DNA of 64,000 nt from Toxonevra muliebris (lineage: Eukaryota; Arthropoda; Insecta; Diptera; Pallopteridae): assembly GCA_963691655.1 (NCBI GenBank), contig OY829326.1:111077388-111141387 (forward strand). The letters are read 5' to 3'. A program made the position numbers and the translations under genes. Below, in pieces: positions 36,698 to 48,260 of the stretch. The notes below the pieces were generated by a model. The model was not told where the DNA came from and ran no database searches. It saw only the letters and a program-made list of their open reading frames with translations. Each line of letters starts with the position of its first letter. Position 1 is the first letter of the stretch.

Positions 36698-36790
36698 TCA
36701 CGAGGAGTATTCGCAATCCAAAAATTGGTTTAGGGCACTAGGCTCACAATGATCAATGTATCAATGGCGGGGGCAAAAACCTATAGTTTT
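36698..36790. repeat. Inverted repeat arm around the CCGAAG element (right)
   Basis: Partner of 34965-35060; see that entry. The hAT-type element evidently landed between, or was captured with, these arms. Confidence 0.65.
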
Positions 36791-36799
36791 TTTTTTGCC

Positions 36800-37246
36800 A
36801 TAAATCACCGCCCACTTCAAGATATATTCGGTGAATGTGATGGAACTCTACTATGTACATACGATCAATGGAGCAAACATTTTCTTGCATTTTTTTTGGC
36901 ACCAGACGACCCTCTTAAAAATGAAAAGAAGTGGAGTGCCACTAATGGGAATACCTTTGAAAATTTGTGGGCTACTTCAAACGTAAAACTGAAACAACCA
37001 AATGCTAAAAATTATAACACAGAAACTACAATTTATATATAATATAATCCTTTCAAATTTATTTATTAGTATGCTTAAATATTTCTAAATTTCTCTACAT
37101 ATCTATAGTACATATAGTAAAATTTATTATAAAATTAAATGTTTATAAACTTCGGATTCGGCCAAAGTTTTTTGCCGAAGCCGAAGATCCTTTTTAGACC
37201 TAATAGCCGAAGAACCGAAGGCGAAGCCAAATATTTGGTAGGACAC
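36800..37246. mobile_element. End fragment of a related CCGAAG hAT element
   Basis: In reverse complement from 37246 the sequence runs TAGTGTCCTACCAAATATTT, then CTTCGGTTCTTCGGCTATTA-like sequence, matching the left end of 35262-36665 in the same motif order. Further in, 36930-37040 aligns with the reverse complement of the reading frame at 35481-35681. The opposite terminus is missing. A plus-strand frame at 36749-37039 runs through it but has no recognisable domain. Confidence 0.7.
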
Positions 37247-37263
37247 TAGTAAATATTGAGGAC

Positions 37264-37281
37264 ACCTTGACGTATGAGTAA
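37264..37281. repeat. 18-base direct repeat, right copy
   Basis: Identical to 34795-34812. Confidence 0.8.
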
Positions 37282-39599
37282 TCTCAATCTGAATATGTGA
37301 TGTGAGACTCACAAACTCATCAACTCACATCTCAAATTATTGCATTTGGAAACAGGAGCCATGAGCGATTACATTAGTAAGCGAAATCAACTCTCATACA
37401 TATTTTCAGTATGAATTTTTTTAGTATGAATATCCTAGGCCAAGATTTTAAAAATATTTAAATTTTCCTCTTCCTTCATATTTGGAAGTTTTCTTTTCTC
37501 TGAAAATATTGTATGTTGAATAGTGTTTGTTAAAAAATTTTTGTTAAATAGTTTTTGTTTAAAGTTTTACTAAAGCTGAAATTTCAAGACAATGAAATTA
37601 TGTCAGCACTAACATTCATAGTGTTTCACAGCATCTTCGCACTTTGTTACAATTTTATGCTATTATTTTGCGCACTGACTTTCGCACTGAGTATAACAGT
37701 GTTTTCATACTGCTTTCTTTGGCGCTATTTTAAGCTACAAGAGATTTATGAAACAAGATAATAAAATTAAAAGTATTTGAAAGCTGCTTAAAGAAAATAA
37801 TTTTTAACAGATTCCCCAACTGAATATGCTATTAAAAATAGAACAATTTCATAGAATTTTGTTTAACTTAATTACAGTTTCCAAATAAATAAAACATATT
37901 TCACAAAAAAAATAAAATAAAAAACTGAATAACAACGCAAATTAAAATACTTTAAAAGTTTTTTTTTTTTCTTAAACTTAGAAAAACGTAAGAAAAATCT
38001 TTATTATTTTATTTGCATGCAATTGTGCCTTAAATTTCTCTTTCTCTTTAAATATCTTATAAAAACTTTATCTAAAATTTCAAGGAATTTAACAACAGCA
38101 GTCATCGTATGAGTACTTGGATCTCCACTCTTTCAAGTCATTTAATAATAGAAAATGAAAATACGCGCGCTGTTGTGCATTTGCAGTTTTTCTTTCTGGT
38201 AGATTAACACCAATACACCCACACATACAAACATACATACACACATATATACTCAAACTACTAGACACCACTTCGCAAAGTTGCTGCTGCCAACTTATCT
38301 GCTTGAAACTTTCTCTCAACTCAACTCTTGATGTTGATGCGCTTTTGATGCGAACGAATAATATAATCTACACAATGCACAATACTTTCTGCATACACAC
38401 ACACACACACACAGATAGTATATTCATATATTTTTCTTGGCAGATATTTCTATTTTAATAAAGACTTTTCGTGCACATTTCCAACATACTTTGGAAAAAT
38501 ATTTTCTTTAGCTCTTTGCTAATGAAAGCAAATCTTTTTTAAGAAGGCTTTAAAAGTTAAAGATGCATTAAAAAAAAAATTTTGTTAGCGAAAAAGGGAA
38601 AATATTTTTATGGTGTAGGTGAATATTTCATTGCTTAATTCTTAACTTGGTTGACATGTAGGAAGGAAGCTAGAACCGACGAATGTTCTGAATTGTAAAT
38701 AGATGATGTTAAGTTTTGATGACAATGACTGAGAAGTTTTCTCAAATGGCATATAACTCTGCTGGCACACAATATTCAATAGAAAAAAATATTATTGAGC
38801 TCTTAAGAGGAATATTCATATACTTGTTCATTAGGAGAAGAAAATAAGAAATTATTTAAATATAAGTAAGGATACTCTGATAGGAAAAATTCGCTTTAAC
38901 TTCCCGACACTTGAGGTGTAATGGAGGTTGAAAATTTAAGTGACTTATGAAATTACTTAAATATAAATTTTTTATTATATTGATAGGAGTAAATTAATAA
39001 TTGCTTAACACCACGTAGCCTTCATCCACTCTTCGATCACATTTGACAGCATAGATCGGCGGTGAATCTGAGATGCACTGATAAAATAAACCACAGCTTG
39101 TAAGCTGATTCACCTTATCAGAGTCCAATGGATGTAGACGGATTTAGATGTAGAATTCTCCACAAACGAAAACACTGAACCATTTGAGTTTAAGAAAAAA
39201 TGTGCCAAGGTTGCCTACTGTCCCGGATATTGGTTTTAATTGTTGTAAGTAATATCCTCTGCAGTGTATTATGCCAAATACATACAAAATTAACCTCAAA
39301 AGATTCAAAAAGGGTCCACTTGCTTATCTAACTCAGACTGCTACTTCAAGATTGAATGCACAAACATCAAAATAGTCGAAAAATTGAGTATTTGAGCAGT
39401 AAAGACACAGCTTACACGTGCTTATAAACAAAAAATCATCTCAAGCCTGACTGACTAACTCAATGTAAACTAGAACTATTTACCTGTCTCTGTATACACT
39501 GTTGTTTTTTTAACTACAAACGTACATTAAGCCTGTTGCATATTACTTAAATACTGAACTAATCATTGTCTAATCAAACTAACCCATGTTAAAACGGAT
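37282..39599. other. Spacer, no gene seen
   Basis: Contains an (AC)n run at 38395-38413 and CATACATA-type simple sequence near 38.23 kb. No gene recognised. Confidence 0.5.
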
Positions 39600-39706
39600 G
39601 GATTGCTAGTTGGCTTTCTATCCATTCACTTTGTGGCCAGTTATCGCCTCAGTAAATTAGGTCTATCAAATAAGACAAAGTGTCGTCCATGTATGGAGGA
39701 CGATGA
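39600..39706 (+). pseudogene. LINE C-terminal zinc-knuckle fragment, plus strand
   Basis: LVGFLSIHFVASYRLSKLGL then SNKTKCRPCMEDDE (39606-39704). It corresponds to the C-terminal LVGYMSGHHGLRYHLSKIGL segment of the LINE at 45.7-46.3 kb and keeps the first C-x2-C pair of the zinc knuckle. It is cut exactly where the 3-prime tail of an oppositely oriented LINE begins. Confidence 0.75.
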
Positions 39707-40805
39707 AGTTAAGTTAGGTTAGGTTGGAGTGGCAACCTTCTACTGGAAAGCTCACTTAAGCACATAATTAGATTCATTGTGATACCACGATATGGTGCGA
39801 CTCCCTCATTTACGGAGTGGAGAGCAATGAGGATTCCATAATGAACCTATGTCGTTAATATTTGTGGATGATAACTCGGACAGACTAGTGATGAAAGTTG
39901 AGCCCAGGAGTTTTTGTCTCCTCCTGGCCAGGGATGGGGTTTCGCACATAAAATGGAGGACTGTTTCTTCTTCTTCTTCCTCAGAGACGCAAACCCGACA
40001 GAAGTCATAGAATGGCAGTCCTAGTCATGCAGCATGTCTCCCCATTATGCAGTGTCCCGTGAGCACCGAAGTCGTAATGCTGATGGATTATCTGCTAAGG
40101 TTGAGTAGCTGTCTAGTCCGTCTGTTGTCCATAGTGGTTCATGTTAGCCTGGTAATACCACAAGTATGCTCCGCTACCCAGGATCTTTTTGCAGTTTTGG
40201 TTAATGGTTAATTCAATAGACGTAAGAGGGACACCAATGGTGCAGTAAGGTGATATATCTGTAAGCTGCGAGCCCTGTTTTGCTAACTCGTTGGCATTGC
40301 AGTTACCTGAAATATCCATATGTCCAGGTACCCAATATAGGTGGACCTGCGAGTGACTCGACAAAAATGATGATTTGTAGTCAAGAACAAGCTTTGATGT
40401 AGTGAAAATACTGGCAAGGGACTTAATTGCTGCTTGGTTGGCCATGTAGATGCGGATATTCGAATCGAATGAATCGTTGCGAATAAGCTACTTGAACACT
40501 TGATAAATAGCTATTACTTTCGCCTGAAAAACGCTGCTATGGTTAGAAAGTCGGAAAGGGAGTCTGAGATCTAGCTTGCTAGAGAAGATGCCATAGCCGA
40601 CTCTTTCCTCCAATTTGGATTCATCTGTATAGATGTCAATTGAATTGCCAGTGACCACCTCGTCATTAACCCATTCCTCTCTACTCAGGATGTGGGTGAA
40701 GAATGTGTGGTTTGAGCTAGGGGTAAAGAAAATATTGTCTACCTTAGTTTATACGGACATATCGTGGGTTAGAGTCTTAGAAGACGATGAGACAACATCC
40801 CATAT
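39707..40805 (-). pseudogene. LINE ORF2 remnant: RNase H, zinc knuckle and 3-prime tail
   Basis: Minus strand. From 40805 downward come a linker (FTHILSREEWVNDEV, about 40660-40705) and RNase H with IDIYTDESKLEERVGYG (first acid D kept, about 40600-40645). Next are SSVFQAKVIAI (the catalytic E is K), IRIYMANQAAIKS (the catalytic D is A), QVHLYWVPGHMDISGN and CNANELAKQGS (the last D is N). Three of four catalytic acids are therefore lost. The zinc knuckle CRVC...LHFMC follows near 39950-39995 in a broken frame. The 3-prime UTR contains GGAGTGGCAACCTTCTACTG in plus orientation (39726-39745). The tail is the CCTAA pentamer run at 39708-39725. Endonuclease and RT are absent. I-superfamily assignment rests on the RNase H. 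Confidence 0.88.
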
Positions 40806-40993
40806 ACGTATCAATAACAATAATAGCAGGATAATTTTGTAAAAACTTTTAAAAATCGACAAAGAAGAGAGTTGTGTATACGCAAAGCTGGGCTTTAATG
40901 AGTTAAGAAACGATCAAACTTCAAATGCGAATGCGAACGCTTATCCACTTATAAGAGTTGCTGTTGTTTAATGCAAAAATATAACCGTCATAT

Positions 40994-41399
40994 CTTAGGT
41001 TAGGTCTATGATAACAGGATATACTTAGTCCAATAAAGCCCATTGTAATACCACGTGGTTAATCCACAATTCCCTAATCTTTAAAGTGAACTTTGTGGTT
41101 CTCTAAACTGTAGAATCCTTGATGCCTGCAGATTCACAGCAAGCTAAATAGCTGAAATAGAGTTGAACCATTTTCTAAATATCTGTTGTCAGCGAATTCA
41201 AGGTCAGCTAAATTGCTGTAAAAGAGTTGACCCAGAGATTTTAGTCTACGAGTGGCAAGCGCTGGACAGTAATAGAGAAAGTGGAGAGTAGTTTTCTCCT
41301 CATCTCCGTCTAGGCAGCTTCTGCAGAAGTCATTTGTAGGTAATCCCCATGTCAGCCGATCAGGCAATGCCCAGTGATTATTTCTACAGTGTTGCTAAT
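40994..41399 (-). pseudogene. LINE C-terminal zinc knuckle and 3-prime end
   Basis: Minus strand. NHWALPDRLTWGLPTNDF leads into CRSCLDGDEEKTTLHFLYYC, a C-x2-C-x10-H-x4-C knuckle (about 41265-41325), then PALATRRLKSLGQLF and a stop at 41134. A 3-prime UTR of about 140 bases follows and ends in a CCTAA-type tail at 40994-41008. It parallels the 28.5-28.95 kb fragment in both knuckle and tail, so both belong to related LINE families. The 5-prime portion, including RNase H, is missing. Confidence 0.85.
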
Positions 41400-41573
41400 A
41401 GAAGATCTATTTGCTAAGAGAAGATCTATTTAGTGAAGCAAGAGAATTTGACCTCTTTGGGTTGTAGGAGGACCAGATTAGTATTATGTGAGAGCACGTA
41501 TACGTTTCTCTCTACCTATTGTTAGCTATGTAGATCATTTAGCTATATATGCTCAGTTTGCATTGTACCTTAT

Positions 41574-42719
41574 CAGAGCTGTAAAAGATTGCAGTCTTTT
41601 TAGGTTTGAAGTCAACTGACTTCTAAAAAAAATGATTGCAATAATCCAGTCTTTTTATGAATGCAGAATTAAGACTTTGAAGTCACAAGTCATATTGAAG
41701 TCAATGACTTATCCTTCATTTTTTAAATCATTTTTATGAAGTCATGAATTATTTGCAGTCCTAATCTCAACAAAATATTAATTGACTTGAAGTCATTCAT
41801 TTTAAAGTCATTTAAAGTGAATTTAAGTCATTTGAAGTCATTTGAAGTCAATTGACTTCAATTTATTTCAATGAAGTCAATTGACTTCAATTTATTTCAA
41901 TGAAGTCAATTGACTTAACCGAAATAAATTGAATTCGTGGAAATAACTTGGAAGTCATTTAAGCTATTTTTTCAGAAATTTACACATTTTCATGTTCACA
42001 CTTGTTACGAATTATTTTTCTTGTTCCAAATTTAAAAAATCATCGAAATCAAAGCTGAGCCTCAAGCAACTTTTTTCGAAATTTACTAGAAATACCAGTA
42101 TAAATTATAATAATTTCAATTTTTTTATTTATTAAAAAAAAATTGTAATTAAAACTTTGTTTATTCGATGATCTATTTGTGTATGTAGTTACTTATATGT
42201 ATGTATTATATGTTTTTTCACAACTGTCTTGGAGTGGCAGCCTTCTGCTTGAAAGCACACTTAAGCACATTTAGGCTCATTGTGAAACTCACAACTGTCT
42301 TATTGTCGTTAAAATCATGAAGAGCTTTTTGTTTAATTAAATAATTATACTACTTATAAATACTGTATATTTTTTATCATTCAATAACAGACTTCACTCA
42401 GCGAAGGTGAAGTCTCAAATGATTGGAAGACTTCAAACCAATTTGAAGTCATGACTGTGACTTCAAACCAATTTGAAGTCATGACTGCGACTTCAAGTAT
42501 AATGTGAAGTCATGTGAGTGATTGTGACTTATTTGCATTGAAGTCTCAGATTGATTGCTATAATCAGTGAGCAGTCATTGACTTCAAAAAGGCTGGTGAA
42601 TTAATTTTTTAAAGTCATAAGTCTCAAATGAAACCAAAAACTTTAATCAGAAAACGTAATTCATTTCCAGTGACCTCAGTGAATGCAGTTCGAAATGACT
42701 GCAATCTTTGACAGCTCTG
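41574..42719. mobile_element. hAT-type element packed with TGAAGTCA motifs
   Basis: The left terminus is CAGAGCTGTAAAAGATTGCA and the right terminus in reverse CAGAGCTGTCAAAGATTGCA, one mismatch in twenty. Flanking octamers TACCTTAT (41566-41573) and TACCTTAC (42720-42727) match at seven of eight positions, an 8-base target duplication typical of hAT elements. The two end thirds carry about sixteen exact TGAAGTCA/TGACTTCA octamers plus near-variants in both orientations, at 41608-41930 and 42407-42600. No transposase. A short piece resembling a LINE 3-prime UTR sits in the middle (42228-42285). Length 1146 bases. Confidence 0.88.
42228..42285. repeat. LINE 3-prime UTR-like scrap inside the hAT element
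   Basis: GGAGTGGCAGCCTTCTGCTT followed by GAAAGCACACTTAAGCACAT matches the 3-prime UTR of the LINE at 39.73-39.8 kb, with a few changes. It is either a nested insertion or captured sequence. Confidence 0.65.
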
Positions 42720-42727
42720 TACCTTAC

Positions 42728-44534
42728 ACTTTAACAAATTTTAGGAAACTGGCCGATTTTCCAGTAGTTATAGACGTTTAATCTCAAAAAAGAATTGATT
42801 TTACTAAAATAGAAAAAGAAGTCTTTGTAAATAGTTATTTTATGAGTATTTGTACACTTGTATGTTACTTCTTTATGTATATTCCTATTTATTCTAGGTA
42901 GCAAATACTTAAGTCAAATACAAAAAATTCCATCCAGATTCAATGTTCATTTTCACACATTTTTAAGATAACAAAATCAAAATTTTTCATAGCATTCAGT
43001 AAAATATAAAAAGGCCAGAAGTTTTTATTTTTAAAAGCACACAACACTTTTACTTACTCAGAAAAGTACAAATACAATACAAAATACTCGTAACGAACAA
43101 AGCGGAAGAGAAAATTTTCAAACAAATGAGAAGAGAAATTTTATTTGAAAAATTGAATTCAAAAGAATTGTTAAAAAGCAGTGAGCTGACGCAGCTAACA
43201 CACAACAAAAATAAAATATTTCATTTCATTTACGTGCTACATACATGTAGGCAGCACAATAATATATGTAGCAAATAAAATAAAAGCAAATTCTTTTCTC
43301 TAACTTTATGTTGTGTTTTGTTTTGTTGTTTTACCTTTGTGCCTACTAGTAAAGAACAAATCATAAAAGCAAATATTTGTACTTGAATTTGCTTACTTTT
43401 TCACAAAACAACAACTGAAAATGTACATATGTTTATATGCAAATTGAAATTATTCCTTAGGCCTTTTCTTTTTCAAACAATCAAACAACAAAAACAACCG
43501 AATATGCACACAAATATACAAAAAAAAAATTCCTAAACAAAACAAAGCTCTTTCTTTTACACATGTTTAGAAACCTCTCTTAGCTTAAAATTTTATGTTG
43601 CAAAATAGAGAGAGGAATCCAAAACACATTTAATTAAATGAAGTTGCTATTGTTAAAATTTTGATAAACAAAGTTATTTAAGATTACTTTCTAAAATTAG
43701 TTCTCACGAAATTAAGAATGATTTCGTTTTCATTGCCATTTCCCGGTTAATGGTTGTTCACCAATGAAATTGTGGATAAGCAATTGATTGCAAAGATTTG
43801 GACTATGGAAGTAAAGCCATTTCTGTAGATTCAAAAATTAAAAGTTTCAAAAATTGTTTCCTAAAAATGAAAAAAAAGACCCAAACTAATTGAATATATA
43901 GTTTAAAAGTTAAAAAATTGCGTTAAAAAAAGAGCATCAAATACAATAAATAATTAGCCGAAATTTGTCTAATTTTATTATACTGATAAAATTTGGTTTT
44001 CGAGTAATCCAATTTTTCTTATAGGCTCCGCGCGCGAAAATTCAAATAAACCAAAATGCTCGCGCATTCAAAGTAAATCTAAAGTACAAAGTTTGCAATG
44101 TTTTAAATATTGAATATCTCGAAAACTATGACATATACGAAAAAATTAAGAGATACCTTTTTTTTAAGAAATCATTCAAGCTTTTTTTTGTAGTAAGTAA
44201 TTTTTTGCGAAAAGCTCGGCCTTGGCCCTCCAGGGGATGTTGTGCCATAATAGCAGTAGTAGTAAGTAATTTTTTGAAATCTCCAACGGTTAACCAGTTA
44301 TTAGTAAAAAAAAGGCTTTTTGCACTAAAGGGGGGTTTTTTGGGAAGGTCGCTGTGCAACCCCAGAACTGATTTTTTGGTTTTTCCATCTATCATACCCC
44401 TACTAACAATTGCTGTAGAAAATCTCAGATAAGAATTATAACGAACTTTTGTTGGATTTTTTACTCTACCGACTAGACTATAAGAAAAGCTTTTATGATA
44501 GCAAATTTGGGTTGAAGACCTTACCTTCAAACAC
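42728..44534. other. Spacer, no gene seen
   Basis: A phrase TAGTAAGTAATTTTTTG is repeated near 44.19 and 44.26 kb. Reading frames on both strands at 44.1-44.5 kb match nothing I know. Confidence 0.45.
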
Positions 44535-44650
44535 TAAATCTGCAAATCAAAATCTCCAAATTCAAAATCCACAAAATCAAAAGCTTCAAAGCTAAAAGCC
44601 CCAAGTACGAAATCCCAAAACACAGAATCACGCATCCCAAAACATAAAAT
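44535..44650. repeat. Degenerate tandem repeat, about 15-base period
   Basis: AAATCAAAATCTCC, AAATTCAAAATCCAC, AAAATCAAAAGCTTC and AAAGCTAAAAGCCCC succeed each other. Similar in style to the 12-base-period arrays but with a longer unit. Confidence 0.55.
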
Positions 44651-45063
44651 CAAACATAATTTAAAAGTATTTCACAGTCTTTTAGAAAATTGAAATACAA
44701 TTGAATAAAATAAAGTTTTAGATGTTTTAAAAATATATCAAGTACATTTCTATTGTTATTTTCGAAAATTTTTAGTAAAGCACTCAGACAACGGCACCTT
44801 TAAGGCTCTGGTATTGTAGATTAAATATAAGTTTAGGATACAAAGTTTTATCGCATTCTCAACCTTTAAATGTATTTTTCTCGAAATTATATTCTTGTAA
44901 TTTGCTGGCAGAAATGAGAGATTAATCTACAAAGATTACTCAAATTACCCACGTAACGGTTTTTGAAATTTTGATTTTTGCATTTTTTACAACTCATAAC
45001 ATCACTAAAAAAACGCATTAAAAAAAATTATTTTGTGTTTTTAGTTTGGATTACCCAAATTAA

Positions 45064-45218
45064 CAAACACAAGGCAGAAGTGAAACTTCTTGTGAACTAA
45101 ACGAAACACAAGCAAATGAAATTTGCTAAATTTTTTACTTTATTGGCTTGTGTTTTTTAATTTCATTTGCTTGTGTTTCGTTTAGTTCACAAGAAGTTTT
45201 ACTTCTGCCTTGTGTTCG
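45064..45218. mobile_element. TTAA-flanked palindromic MITE, 155 bases
   Basis: Arms of about 60 bases are almost perfectly self-complementary. The left arm runs CAAACACAAGGCAGAAGTGA on through GTGAACTAAACGAAACACAA; the right arm is its mirror with two mismatches. TTAA lies directly outside both ends (45060-45063 and 45219-45222). TTAA targeting suggests mobilisation by a piggyBac- or Kolobok-type transposase. The loop of about 30 bases is AT-rich. Confidence 0.8.
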
Positions 45219-45654
45219 TTAATACACAGCCAATTTTTTTGTTTTGGGATTAATGCTAGAACAAAAATTGCAATTCTGTACCGGTAATGTCGATGCCAAT
45301 TGTAGACGAACTCTTTTTGTGTGCGACATCTTTATGTAATTCCTTGGACATTTGCGCCATCTGTATGTGAAATGTATAACTGTCATATATCAAAAAGTCC
45401 CAACAAAATGAAATAAAGCCTTAAAGACGAAATAAGACGAAATCAGAAACCAAATATTATTTGTCGAATTTCCAAATGATTTTTAGGCTTAAATTCTTTT
45501 TATAAAAGAAATTTAGCCAAAAAATTTTTAGTCGAAACTTCTTTGGTCGAATTTTCGTTCCCTGTTTTGAAATATCTGGATTTGAAATATCTGGATTTGA
45601 GACACTTAGATTTTTAGTACGAAGAATTAAACTTTGATGCAAAAATAGCAAAGT

Positions 45655-46290
45655 ACAAAGTGTGTTTTGATAGTCTCCAGCGCTTGTCTACCCGTAACAA
45701 AGTTACGCTTTGTTGGGTACCCGGCCACCGTGACATTGCTGGTAATGAAGCCACCGATGAACTGGCTAGGCAAGGTTCATCTACCAAGCACTTCGGCCCC
45801 GATCCGTTTTGCGGAATCGGCTGGGCCTCTATGAAATCTATCGTTGAGGAGTGGTCTAAGGCAAAATGGCTAGAGTATTGGAACTCTAACCCAGGTTTAA
45901 GACAGGCAATCAGGCAATCACCATTCCGCTTGCCCAAAATCAGCCCATCTCTTATTCCAAACCTGACCTTAGGCTATTGGTGGGCTACATGTCTGGACAC
46001 CATGGGCTGAGATATCACCTAAGCAAAATAGGTCTGTCCAATGACGAGACGACATTTTACATTCTGTGTGAGTGTCCGGCCTTGGCTCGGCTCAGAGGAA
46101 GAATCTTTGATTATTCGTTTTTGACGGCTGATCACATGAAATCTTCTTCTACGAAAGATGTCTTGACTTTTATTAGGTCAGCCGAACGTCTTTTGTCATA
46201 AAATGGGAATGGCACAAAAGATCTTTTAGGTCGCAGTGCCTGCCTGGTTGGGCTCCTCTAATACTAATAATAATAATAAATAAAATAAAT
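45655..46290 (+). pseudogene. LINE RNase H C-terminus, zinc-knuckle region and (TAA)n tail
   Basis: Plus strand. FDSLQRLSTRNKVTLCWVPG then HRDIAGNEATDELARQGS (45665-45780) is the end of an RNase H domain; the last catalytic D (TDELA) is present. A linker follows with WSKAKWLEYWNSNPGLRQAI. After a one-base frame change near 45977 the C-terminal domain reads LVGYMSGHHGLRYHLSKIGL and SNDETTFYILCECPALARL. The knuckle has lost its first cysteine pair, and its H is Y. The stop is at 46199. A 3-prime UTR of about 60 bases ends in a (TAA)n-like tail at 46263-46290, characteristic of I-type LINEs. Upstream RT and endonuclease are missing. Confidence 0.88.
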
Positions 46291-46299
46291 AAAACAACA

Positions 46300-46603
46300 T
46301 TACGAAATTTAAATAACTTCTAAATATTAGGACTTATTTCATCTTTTCATTTGGAGTTATTTCGTTTCTTCATTAGAAGTTATTTCATCTCATTATGAAA
46401 TAACTCCAAACATAAAATGAAATAACTCCTAATGGAAAAATGAAATAACTCCCAAAATTTTTGCCGATTTGGAGTTATTTCACTGTAACTCCCAATAAAA
46501 AATGGAATATCTCCTAATTTTTTTTTATATGAAGATTTTTGGGAGTTCTTTCATTTTTTCCATTATGAGTTATTTCATTTAGGAGTTATTTCGTGGTGCC
46601 TTT
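46300..46603. repeat. Array of GGAGTTATTTC motifs in both orientations
   Basis: At least six exact GGAGTTATTTC/GAAATAACTCC 11-mers, plus several one-base variants, lie within 300 bases, starting right after the LINE tail. TACGAAAT at the left (about 46297) and ATTTCGTG at the right (about 46593) may be remains of inverted ends. No coding capacity. Probably a small non-autonomous transposon or its subterminal repeats. Confidence 0.65.
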
Positions 46604-48260
46604 TTAGATTATGACAAATTTTGCAGAAAATTAGCGATATGTTGTAGGCTATGTGTCTGACTTAATATGTATTAGATAGAAATAGTATATTGAAACCAAG
46701 TGAAGTTAAGGAGCGTGGCAATTTCAAAGCTTATCAACAAATCACGACATATTTATGTGAAAATTATAAAAGAGGAATCAGAAAGCTGTCCACTCAAAAT
46801 ACGAATTCATCTCGTTTATCACTTCTTATGAAGTATTAAAAGAGTAATAATTCTTAACTTCTATAATTTCCCCTTTAAAACGAATTACTTCAGTATGTAT
46901 TAAATTGCACTGCAATTTCCTTAAACACTTTTTTGGGTAGTTGTGTACAAGAAAAGTTCTTTATTATGAAAAGGATAATCAATCAAAAATGTTGTTAAAA
47001 CAAAATATATACATACATACATACTGCAGATATAGGCCATAAGAATTCGTATGTACAAATAAATAAAATAAAAAAATAACTCACATACATTTACAAGAAT
47101 TGCATTTGTATGAATGTAAAATGTTAACATTTTTATTTGTACCAAAACAATTTCACAGGCAGTAAAAAATTTCGAAAAGTTGTTGAAAATAAAAAATCAA
47201 AAAAAAAAAAAAAAATTTTCAGCAAAAATGCCTTAATAAACTGCATGTCGACAAATGATTTATGATGGCTGCTGTTACGAACTAATGGAATTTTGCCAAG
47301 TTTCGAAAGCAAGCAAGCACTGCTTAGCTCCGCTCATACTGTTACCCTCAGCTGTGCTCTTTAATCAACAGCAGTAGTTGAATGAAGGAACAAATATGAG
47401 AGAACAAGCAAATCCACTGGTAAATTTTTATAAAAATAGAGTGAAATTTTAGTTTTGATAAAATATATCAAATATGTATGTGTAAGTATTATTTATTATT
47501 GACAGTTTTTTTTTACAACAATTTTTGCAAAGATTTTTTAAAATAACAAAATTATTTTCTAATGCAATTTTAGTATAAACAAAAACATGAATGCTTTACA
47601 TACATAACTTTAAATTTTCGCACTTGTTTAGCATTTAAATTCTTTCTAGTTGAAATTCTATGTAAATACCCTAAAAAAATTTTGTAATCAACATAAAATT
47701 TCATAACAATTTCCAACTGGCATAGATTCAAGTTTTGTGGTGAATTTTTTTTTTTTCCTTTTTTATTTTTTTTTTTTTGTTCTTGTTTCACTTGACATCT
47801 GGCATGACTTTGCCAATGGCGTAAAAATACTAAAGTATTTGTGTTTTTCATTATAGAAATATTTCAGAAAATGAACTGAATGAAATTACTAGTAGTTACG
47901 CTTAAGGGAAAATGTTTAATGGTGCAAATAATTTTTGCTTGTGCATTTTGCAAATATATTTAGTGAAGAAAATTGTGCTGGTTTAACTACTTGATGGAAA
48001 TAATATTTCATGCAAAATTTCATTTAGTCTCTTTATGTTGCTATGCAAATCTTTTTTTTTCCTTTTTTCTGTTTATTTTGCTATCATAATATTTCAATAA
48101 TATCTATAGAAAGTTAAGCTTGCGTAAGCTTTAAGCTGTTGTAACGGGAATATTGTGTCTTTTGGTATTTTTTTTTAATTTTTAATAAGTACTGAAGTGT
48201 TTAAATAAATATAAAAATGATTTAAACATTTAATTTATATCTAGAAAAAATTTCTAGCAT
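46604..48260. other. Spacer, no gene seen
   Basis: AT-rich with poly-A and poly-T runs, for example near 47.2 and 47.75 kb. Confidence 0.5.

Noticed and set aside
36749..37042. 97-codon plus-strand frame as a host gene
   Set aside because: Its second half is homologous to the interior of the CCGAAG hAT-type element, so it belongs to the transposon relic.
44126..44530. 134-codon minus-strand frame
   Set aside because: Low-complexity AT-rich translation with no recognisable motif, in a stretch with repeated TAGTAAGTAATTTTTTG phrases.
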